Assembly: GCA_028704195.1 (NCBI GenBank) | Contig: JAQVLL010000176.1 | Coordinates: forward strand, 1-5,079 | Direction of reading: 5' to 3' | Length of the DNA stretch: 5,079 bases | Source of the DNA: Smithellaceae bacterium | GTDB lineage: Bacteria > Desulfobacterota > Syntrophia > Syntrophales > Smithellaceae | Shown: positions 1-4,208 of the stretch, in pieces | Layout of the letters: every line of letters begins with the position of its first letter | Position numbering within the stretch: the stretch's first letter is position 1 | Made by a program: the position numbers and the translations under genes | Notes under the pieces: generated by a model | What the model was told of the DNA's origin: nothing | Database searches by the model: none | The model's input: only the letters and a program-made list of their open reading frames with translations

Positions 1-144
1 GATATTTTCCTCTGGAGCTATGAGCTGCCGGCCATCGGCAATGAACCTGTTTTGCTCACCACGTCAGCCAATCATCATAATGGGGTCTACCCGCAACCGT
101 TCTTTGTTGTTCAGGCAACGGTCAGTCCTTTCCCCCGCAGATAA
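1..144 (+). CDS. Possible C-terminal fragment of an unidentified protein, cut by the window edge
   Basis: The frame starting at base 1 stays open for 47 codons and stops with TAA at 142-144. The peptide begins DIFLWSYELPAIGNEPVLL and ends FVVQATVSPFPRR. It has an ordinary mix of hydrophobic, aromatic and polar residues and reads more like real protein than the other open frame here (frame 2, rich in Ser, Arg and Cys). All three minus-strand frames contain stops between 1 and 110, so no leftward gene follows hisF closely. If real, the gene is convergent with hisF and the two coding ends overlap by 34 bases. I do not recognise the family and cannot see its start. The fragment is short, so chance openness is a real alternative. 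Confidence 0.3.
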   Translation, partial: DIFLWSYELPAIGNEPVLLTTSANHHNGVYPQPFFVVQATVSPFPRR

Positions 145-872
145 TCTTTTACGTCCCTGATCTTCAGCATCCGAAAATGAAAAACCGAAGCAGCCAGCAA
201 AATATTGGCTCCGCCTTCGATCACTGCCTCGTAGAAATCTTCCAGTTTTCCGGCACCGCCTGACGCAACCACCTGCAGTGTCACAGCGGAAGAAATCGCC
301 CTGGTAAAGGGAATATCATAACCAGCCTTTGTTCCGTCACCGTCCATGCTGGTGGGTAGAATCACACCCGCGCCCAGTTCCTGACAGGTTTTCGCCCAGG
401 CCACTGCGTCTTTGGCGATGGGCAGCGTACCGCCGGAAACCACCAGCTCAAATCCTGAAGCCATGGCCGTATTTCTTTTCGCGTCAATGGCAACCGTGAT
501 TTTGTCCGACCCGAATTTATCAGCCGCCTCGCGAACCAGGTCAGGATTTTTCACGGCGGCGCTGTTCATGGAAACCTTGCCCGCCCCGGCGCCCAGAACC
601 ATTTCGATATCCTCAATCGAGGAGATTCCTCCGCCAACCGTCAATGGAATGCTAAGAACGGCTGCAACCTTTCTGACCCATTCCAGACGTGTTTTGCGGT
701 TTTCGAGTGTGGCGGCGATATCCAGCATGGCCAGTTCATCCGCGCCTTCAGCCTGATAAAAAGCGGCATTCTCCACCGGATCACCCGCTTCTTTGATATC
801 AACAAAATGAACACCCTTCACCACCCGGCCGTTTTTCATATCCAGACAGGGCATGATTTTGATTGGTTCCAT
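111..872 (-). CDS. hisF: HisF-family cyclase (imidazole glycerol phosphate synthase cyclase subunit or paralog)
   Basis: The protein is a (beta/alpha)8 barrel of the HisA/HisF family. Canonical HisF cleaves and cyclises PRFAR, with ammonia from HisH, to imidazole glycerol phosphate and AICAR in cytosolic histidine synthesis. With the start at 872 it is 253 residues, the usual length. The catalytic aspartates fall at D11 (in PCLDMKNGRVVKG) and D130 (in VAIDAKR), the same numbers as in Thermotoga HisF. Phosphate-binding loops VGGGI, KVSMNSAAV, ASGGAGK and AASVFHF are intact. Start choice: GAAAGGAG (886-879) abuts the upstream ATG at 878 with no spacer, but lies 6 nt from the ATG at 872. Odd points: of the ammonia-gate residues, E46 and K99 are kept, R5 is Lys, and the usual Glu of GAGEILLTS is Val (V170). 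The next segment reads PTSMDGDGT instead of LTSxDRDGT. No HisH or other his gene is visible. Family assignment is very sure; a role in histidine synthesis is less sure. Confidence 0.93.
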   Translation of the reverse strand: MEPIKIMPCLDMKNGRVVKGVHFVDIKEAGDPVENAAFYQAEGADELAMLDIAATLENRKTRLEWVRKVAAVLSIPLTVGGGISSIEDIEMVLGAGAGKVSMNSAAVKNPDLVREAADKFGSDKITVAIDAKRNTAMASGFELVVSGGTLPIAKDAVAWAKTCQELGAGVILPTSMDGDGTKAGYDIPFTRAISSAVTLQVVASGGAGKLEDFYEAVIEGGANILLAASVFHFRMLKIRDVKDYLRGKGLTVA

Positions 873-878
873 CGTCAT

Positions 879-886
879 CTCCTTTC
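879..886 (-). promoter_or_regulatory. Ribosome binding site that decides the hisF start
   Basis: On the minus strand GAAAGGAG directly precedes ATGACGATG. The site touches the first ATG (876-878) but is 6 nt from the second (870-872), which is the normal spacing. This favours the second ATG and a 253-residue product beginning MEPIKIMPCLD. Confidence 0.7.
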
Positions 887-950
887 AGAATAAATCGTCT
901 TTTTACCTTTTTTTTACTAGATTGCCGCTGACTTTTAAACCGAACCTGTT

Positions 951-968
951 CATTTTACAACTAAAATG
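951..968. promoter_or_regulatory. Perfect inverted repeat (7-4-7) in the hisF/guaA-like divergent spacer
   Basis: CATTTTA, four bases CAAC, then TAAAATG form a perfect palindrome with 7-bp arms. It lies 79 bp upstream of the hisF start and 115 bp upstream of the guaA-like start. It covers the candidate -35 hexamer TTTACA (954-959), as expected for an operator. The region is AT-rich, so chance is possible. No regulator for it is encoded next to it, and the arms differ from the TetR-site palindrome at 4020-4039. Confidence 0.35.
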
Positions 969-983
969 TGCAAAATCTAAAAT
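954..983 (+). promoter_or_regulatory. Candidate sigma-70 promoter for the guaA-like gene
   Basis: TTTACA (954-959) matches the -35 consensus at 5 of 6 bases. TAAAAT (978-983) matches the -10 consensus at 5 of 6. The spacer is 18 nt. Transcription would start near 990, leaving a leader of about 90 nt before the ATG at 1084. The surrounding spacer is AT-rich, so other promoters, including the leftward hisF promoter, may be hidden here. I found no convincing leftward pair and no recognisable riboswitch. Confidence 0.4.
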
Positions 984-1083
984 AATGGCAGCTATCCCGC
1001 TCTTTTTTTTCTTTAATGCTTGAAACCCGTGTCAATATCGTTTAAATCATTTTGCATCTAATTCCATCATAAAAGGAGCCTTC

Positions 1084-2052
1084 ATGATCAAGATGAAAGA
1101 AATTAAAGCAGGCAATATGAATGTAAATAAATTTATTGAAGACAAAGTCCATGCCATAAGGCAGGCCGCAGGCGACGGCCTGGCTGTCAATGCCCTGTCC
1201 GGCGGTGTTGACTCCTGCGTCGTCACCGCGCTGGGACACAGGGCCCTGGGCAATCGTCTCAAAACCTACATGATCGACAACGGCATCATGCGGAAGAATG
1301 AACCGGCTAAAGTGGCTGCCGCCTTCAAAAAACTGGGAATCAAAGTTGAAGTTGTCGACGCCTCGAAGGCGTTTTTTGCCGCCCTGAAAGGTCTTACGGA
1401 TCCCGAAGAAAAAAGAGAAGCCATCACACAAACTTTTTATAAAAATGTTTTCGGTAAACTGGTGGTGAAAAGCAAGGCAAAATACCTCCTGCAGGGCACC
1501 ATCCTGACGGATGTGGATGAGACCGTCGCCGGAATTAAAAGACAGCATAACGTCTTCGAACAACTTGGGATTGATCCCCAGAAAGCCTTCGGCTATAAAA
1601 TTCTGGAACCCCTCATTGAACTGCGCAAGGATGGTGTACGTAAGGTTGGAGCCGGTCTGGGTCTGCCGTCCGGCATGTTCGACCGGATACCTTTTCCGGG
1701 ACCGGCGCTGGCCGCCCGTGTGATCGGTGAAGTCACGCCCGCCAGGATCGCACTGGTCAGAAAAGCAACCGCAATCACCGAAGCCGCCTTAAAAGATGTA
1801 AAGGCTTTTCAGTATCTGGCTATTCTGCATGAAGACCGGGTAACCGGCATGCGAAACAACAAAAGGGTCTTCGGTAATCAGATTGAAATCCGCTGCTGGA
1901 ACAGCAAAGACGCGCGCACGGCCAGCCCTACCCGTCTTTCTTTTGATGTCCTTGAAAAAATCGCGGTGAAGATCACCAGGGAAATCCCGGAAGTTGTGAG
2001 TGTCACTTACAACATCACATCCAAACCGACGTCCACCATCGAAGCGGTTTAA
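1084..2052 (+). CDS. Stand-alone GMP-synthase-type ATP pyrophosphatase (GuaA C-terminal half, no glutaminase domain)
   Basis: The 322-residue protein matches the ATP-PPase plus dimerisation domains of GMP synthase, about the size of the archaeal separate ATPase subunit. GMP synthase adenylylates XMP with ATP and replaces the adenylate with ammonia, normally delivered by a glutaminase. Visible motifs are the PP-loop SGGVDS (39-44), IDNGIMR (64-70), LLQGT (135-139), LEPLIELRKDGVRK (174-187), PFPGPALAARVIGEVT (203-218) and the tail ITSKPTSTIE (311-320). AAGGAG at 1073-1078 lies 5 nt from the chosen ATG. Odd points: the usual KSHHNV is KRQHNV (152-157), the usual His before PFPGP is Ile (I202), the canonical TADWARL region reads TASPTRL (279-285), and the C-terminus is IEAV rather than IEWE. 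The Lys, Ile and Glu of the substrate-binding tail remain. It could be a GMP synthase subunit using a separate glutaminase or free ammonia, or a paralog amidating another adenylylated substrate. Family is sure, substrate is not. Confidence 0.9.
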   Translation: MIKMKEIKAGNMNVNKFIEDKVHAIRQAAGDGLAVNALSGGVDSCVVTALGHRALGNRLKTYMIDNGIMRKNEPAKVAAAFKKLGIKVEVVDASKAFFAALKGLTDPEEKREAITQTFYKNVFGKLVVKSKAKYLLQGTILTDVDETVAGIKRQHNVFEQLGIDPQKAFGYKILEPLIELRKDGVRKVGAGLGLPSGMFDRIPFPGPALAARVIGEVTPARIALVRKATAITEAALKDVKAFQYLAILHEDRVTGMRNNKRVFGNQIEIRCWNSKDARTASPTRLSFDVLEKIAVKITREIPEVVSVTYNITSKPTSTIEAV

Positions 2053-2066
2053 GCAAAAAGGGCTGC

Positions 2067-2101
2067 GGCGGGGAATTTCCTGAAACTGGACAATTCCCGC
2101 C
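2067..2101 (+). other. Strong intercistronic hairpin between the guaA-like and racemase genes
   Basis: GGCGGGGAATT (2067-2077) pairs with AATTCCCGCC (2092-2101) apart from one bulged G. The stem can extend by TCC (2078-2080) with GGA (2088-2090), giving about 13 pairs with two single-base bulges and a 7-nt loop. It begins 14 nt after the guaA-like stop and ends 20 nt before the racemase ATG. No T-run follows on the plus strand, so it is not a standard intrinsic terminator. On the minus strand a TTTTT lies about 6 nt beyond, but no leftward gene is there. It may be an mRNA processing or stability element in a two-gene transcript. Confidence 0.5.
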
Positions 2102-2121
2102 ATGACCGGAGAAATCAAATC

Positions 2122-3333
2122 ATGGAGAGAAAGCCGAAAGAAGGCCCCTTGCAGGGTATTCGCATTCTTGATCTCACCCGCCTCTATCCCGGGCCGTTGG
2201 GTACGATGATGCTTGCCGACATGGGAGCCGATGTCATCAAGATTGAGGACGTAAACTCACCCGACTACATGCGTTTTTATCCTCCCTACATCGCATCCGA
2301 ATCCGCGGGCTTTGTTGCCGTCAACCGCTCCAAGCGCAGTCTGGCCTTAAATCTTAAAACGCAGAAAGGGGTCGACATTTTCTTTTCGCTTGTCAAAACT
2401 GCGGATATTGTCATTGAGCAATTTCGGCCGGGCGTGCTGGATGAAATGGGCATCGGATATGAGCAGTCCAGGCAAGTTAAAGAAGACATCATTTATGTTT
2501 CCCTCACCGGATACGGCCAGAACGGCCCCTATGCAAAAGACGCCGGACACGACATTAATTATATCGGGTATGCCGGCATCCTGTCGTCGGCCGGCAGCAG
2601 AGAAACCGGCCCCCTCCTTCCCGGACCGCAGCTCGCGGACGTGGCGGGGGGAGCTTATATGTCCATGATTGCCTGTCTCTGCGCACTCTGGGCAAGAGAA
2701 AAAACAGGCAAGGGCCAGCTTGTTGATGTGGCAATGCTCGATTGCGTTCTGCCGCTGATAACCCTGCAAATGGCACATTACCAGGCCACGAAAATCAATC
2801 TTGCACCGGGGGAATTGCCGCTTTCGGGGGGATTGGCCTGTTACGGCATCTATTCATGCGCCGACGGAAAATACATTGCCATGGGCATCCTGGAAAGCAA
2901 ATTCTGGAAGATTTTTTGTGAAATGGCCGGTCGCACGGAATGGATTGACAAGCATCTGGTGATGGGAGAAGAAGCTGAAAATCTGCGCAGGGAAATCGCC
3001 TCCCTTTTCCGGACAAAGACGAGAGATGAGTGGGCTGCGGCCGCAAAAAAACTGGATATCTGCATTACACCGGTTCTGGATATCTCAGAAGTTGAAACAG
3101 ATCCTCACCTGCAGGCACGGCAAATGATTTACGAGCGGGTGCATCCAGTCTGCGGCAGGATCAGGGAGATCGGCATACCGCTTAAATTTTCTGACACCCG
3201 GCCCCAACCATCCGGTCCGTCGCCCGCACTGGGAGAAGACACAAGATCCATCCTGGAAGAAACCGGATACACCCAGGGTGAAATTGAAGCGCTGCGGCAA
3301 GAGCGGGTGATTCAGTTTCCCGATTCGCCATGA
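2122..3333 (+). CDS. Family III CoA-transferase-fold protein, probable alpha-methylacyl-CoA racemase
   Basis: The 403-residue protein is a CaiB/BaiF-family member. These proteins move CoA between acids or, in the racemase branch, invert the 2-methyl centre of acyl-CoAs. The N-terminus LQGIRILDLTRLYPGPLGTMMLADMGADVIKIE is the typical family opening. GHDINY (142-147), QLADVAGGAY (170-179) and CADGKYIAMGILESKFW (246-262) hold H143, D173 and E258. Their spacing of 30 and 85 residues equals that of His126, Asp156 and Glu241 in Mycobacterium tuberculosis methylacyl-CoA racemase, which supports racemase over transferase. Length is slightly above that of the racemase family (about 360-380). The start is backed by GGAG (2108-2111) at a rather long 10 nt. 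It follows the guaA-like gene by 69 bp and may be cotranscribed with it. The nearby TetR gene and acyl-CoA carboxylase fit a role in branched or methyl acyl-CoA breakdown. The actual substrate is unknown; a CoA-transferase role remains possible. Confidence 0.92.
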   Translation: MERKPKEGPLQGIRILDLTRLYPGPLGTMMLADMGADVIKIEDVNSPDYMRFYPPYIASESAGFVAVNRSKRSLALNLKTQKGVDIFFSLVKTADIVIEQFRPGVLDEMGIGYEQSRQVKEDIIYVSLTGYGQNGPYAKDAGHDINYIGYAGILSSAGSRETGPLLPGPQLADVAGGAYMSMIACLCALWAREKTGKGQLVDVAMLDCVLPLITLQMAHYQATKINLAPGELPLSGGLACYGIYSCADGKYIAMGILESKFWKIFCEMAGRTEWIDKHLVMGEEAENLRREIASLFRTKTRDEWAAAAKKLDICITPVLDISEVETDPHLQARQMIYERVHPVCGRIREIGIPLKFSDTRPQPSGPSPALGEDTRSILEETGYTQGEIEALRQERVIQFPDSP

Positions 3334-3348
3334 TTCACGGCAGCGGAC

Positions 3349-3987
3349 TTACCTGCCTTCTTTCGAGTCATCAGGCGGCTGTTTAAAAAGCTCCAAAATG
3401 AGATCAAGAACCCTCTGCAAAACCTGCCTGTCCATAATTTTCCTGTCTTCCTTGATCTGTTCTTCCATGGCCAATTGGACTACGCCGCGAATCACCAAGG
3501 TCATGTGTCCCGGGTTGCCTGTCTGAAATTCCCCGGAGGAAATCCCTTCTTCAATAATCTTCTTGATCGCTGCGTGAAATTTCGCATGGTAGGATATGAA
3601 ATCACAATAGGGCGCGCCTTGAGAAGGGCCATAGTAGATCGTGAACATCAGCCGGAAAAAATCCCTGTCATTTGCGACATGAAGAAAAATTTTATCAACA
3701 AGATCTTTCACCTTTTCCTTAGCGCTGGAGGATGTATGCATGTGTGATTCGAGCACCTGATCGATCCGGGCACAATGGGTTTGCATCAACTCCATATAGA
3801 GGCCTTCCTTGTTCCCGAAGTAATAATAAAGAGAGGGTGCCGTAATTCCCGAGGCATCAACAATTTCCCGCACCGTCGCAGCGGCATATCCCTTGCGGGC
3901 AAATAATTTGAGCGCCACGTCAAGTATCTGACGACGGGAATCGGACTCCAGGCTTCTTTTCTTTGCCATAACCTGTTCCATGGTCAT
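3349..3987 (-). CDS. TetR/AcrR-family transcriptional regulator
   Basis: The 212-residue protein has the TetR N-terminal DNA-binding domain at about residues 16-64: SRRQILDVALKLFARKGY, then TVREIVDASGITAPSLYYYFGNKEGLY with the recognition helix near 49-56. The rest is an alpha-helical ligand and dimer domain (MFTIYYG, IIEEGISSGEF, VIRGVVQLAMEEQ). Such regulators usually repress until a small ligand binds; acyl-CoAs are common ligands near acyl-CoA genes, but that is inference here. The ATG at 3987 has a weak AAGG 7 nt upstream. ATG at residue 7 (MAKKRSLESDSRR) would also give a typical N-terminus, so the start is uncertain by six codons. The gene is divergent from the acyl-CoA carboxylase gene, with a perfect 20-bp palindrome in between, 32 bp from its own start. 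This suggests control of both the carboxylase gene and itself. Its 3' end is 15 bp from the racemase stop, with no terminator visible. Confidence 0.95.
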   Translation of the reverse strand: MTMEQVMAKKRSLESDSRRQILDVALKLFARKGYAAATVREIVDASGITAPSLYYYFGNKEGLYMELMQTHCARIDQVLESHMHTSSSAKEKVKDLVDKIFLHVANDRDFFRLMFTIYYGPSQGAPYCDFISYHAKFHAAIKKIIEEGISSGEFQTGNPGHMTLVIRGVVQLAMEEQIKEDRKIMDRQVLQRVLDLILELFKQPPDDSKEGR

Positions 3988-4019
3988 TTTTTAACCTTGA
4001 CTTAGATCTTTGAGTGTCC

Positions 4020-4039
4020 TATCTAACGATTGTTAGATA
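4020..4039. promoter_or_regulatory. Probable TetR-family operator (perfect 8-4-8 palindrome)
   Basis: TATCTAACGATTGTTAGATA has perfect 8-bp arms around GATT. Length and symmetry suit a TetR dimer site. It lies in the spacer between the divergent tetR and carboxylase genes, 32 bp from the tetR start, and overlaps the candidate -35 box of the carboxylase promoter (4030-4035). The simplest reading is repression of the carboxylase gene with autoregulation of tetR. I noticed no second copy in the window, so control of the racemase from here is not shown. Confidence 0.72.
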
Positions 4040-4058
4040 TTTTTTGATTTACTATATT
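4030..4058 (+). promoter_or_regulatory. Candidate sigma-70 promoter for the acyl-CoA carboxylase gene
   Basis: TTGTTA (4030-4035) matches -35 at 4 of 6 bases. TATATT (4053-4058) matches -10 at 5 of 6. The spacer is the ideal 17 nt. The -35 hexamer lies inside the palindrome at 4020-4039, so a bound repressor would block it. Transcription from about 4065 would give a leader of roughly 145 nt containing the micro-ORF and two hairpins. Confidence 0.45.
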
Positions 4059-4099
4059 GGCAAGATGTTTGTTTTGTCAATCCTCATGAGGAAATAAAT

Positions 4100-4132
4100 A
4101 TGGAAATCAAAAACAACATTGATTATTATTGA
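4100..4132 (+). CDS. Possible 10-residue leader peptide upstream of the carboxylase gene
   Basis: ATG at 4100 is preceded by GAGGAA (4088-4093) at an ideal 6-nt spacing. The frame encodes MEIKNNIDYY and stops with TGA at 4130-4132, 8 nt before the hairpin at 4141-4167. The ribosome binding site looks better placed than that of the carboxylase itself. A translated micro-ORF close before a stem-loop is the layout of leader-peptide regulation, but there is no run of one regulatory codon; the two Tyr codons and two Asn codons are the only doublets. Chance remains possible in this AT-rich stretch. Confidence 0.3.
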   Translation: MEIKNNIDYY

Positions 4133-4140
4133 TGAGGAAA

Positions 4141-4167
4141 GGCCCTTCCCGAAAATGGGAAAGGGCC
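4141..4167 (+). other. GC-rich hairpin in the carboxylase leader
   Basis: GGCCCTTCCC (4141-4150) pairs with GGGAAAGGGCC (4157-4167) with one bulged A, giving a 10-bp stem and the 6-nt loop GAAAAT. It stands out in an AT-rich spacer. No T-run follows on the plus strand and only TTTCC follows on the minus strand, so it is not a clear intrinsic terminator. If transcription starts near 4065 it is a structured part of the 5' leader, between the micro-ORF and the carboxylase ribosome binding site. Confidence 0.5.
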
Positions 4168-4175
4168 GGTCCGAG

Positions 4176-4194
4176 TGAATATCGACAATATTCA
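4176..4194 (+). promoter_or_regulatory. Inverted repeat touching the carboxylase ribosome binding site
   Basis: TGAATAT (4176-4182), CGACA, then ATATTCA (4188-4194) form perfect 7-bp arms. The last base of the right arm is the first A of the AGGAG (4194-4198) that serves the ATG at 4209. As RNA it would be a mostly A-U hairpin beside the ribosome binding site and might affect initiation. As DNA it could be a second protein site. AT-rich composition makes chance plausible. Confidence 0.3.
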
Positions 4195-4208
4195 GGAGCA
4201 TCCTTGAT

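Noticed and set aside
905..916. Poly-T tracts near 908-915 and 1002-1009 as terminator tails
   Set aside because: Neither follows a GC-rich stem, and no plus-strand gene ends upstream of them.
873..1083. Purine riboswitch or other known leader RNA before the guaA-like gene
   Set aside because: The spacer is AT-rich with poly-T tracts and shows no three-way-junction pairing or other conserved aptamer pattern that I can recognise.
1042..1563. Long minus-strand open frame (173 codons) across the guaA-like gene
   Set aside because: It lies antisense to a clear GMP-synthase-family gene, has no convincing ribosome binding site, and its peptide shows no recognisable motif. It is a shadow of the real frame.
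1084..2052. Truncated or frameshifted full-length guaA missing its glutaminase domain
   Set aside because: The gene has its own AAGGAG and ATG, and the upstream spacer contains no glutaminase-like coding sequence. The protein is complete as a stand-alone ATPase subunit.
2347..3300. Several minus-strand open frames inside the racemase gene
   Set aside because: All overlap the conserved CaiB/BaiF frame and none has family motifs or a good start site.
4141..4167. Intrinsic terminator for a leftward or rightward transcript
   Set aside because: No U-run follows the stem on either strand, and neither flanking gene ends here. It is recorded only as a hairpin.
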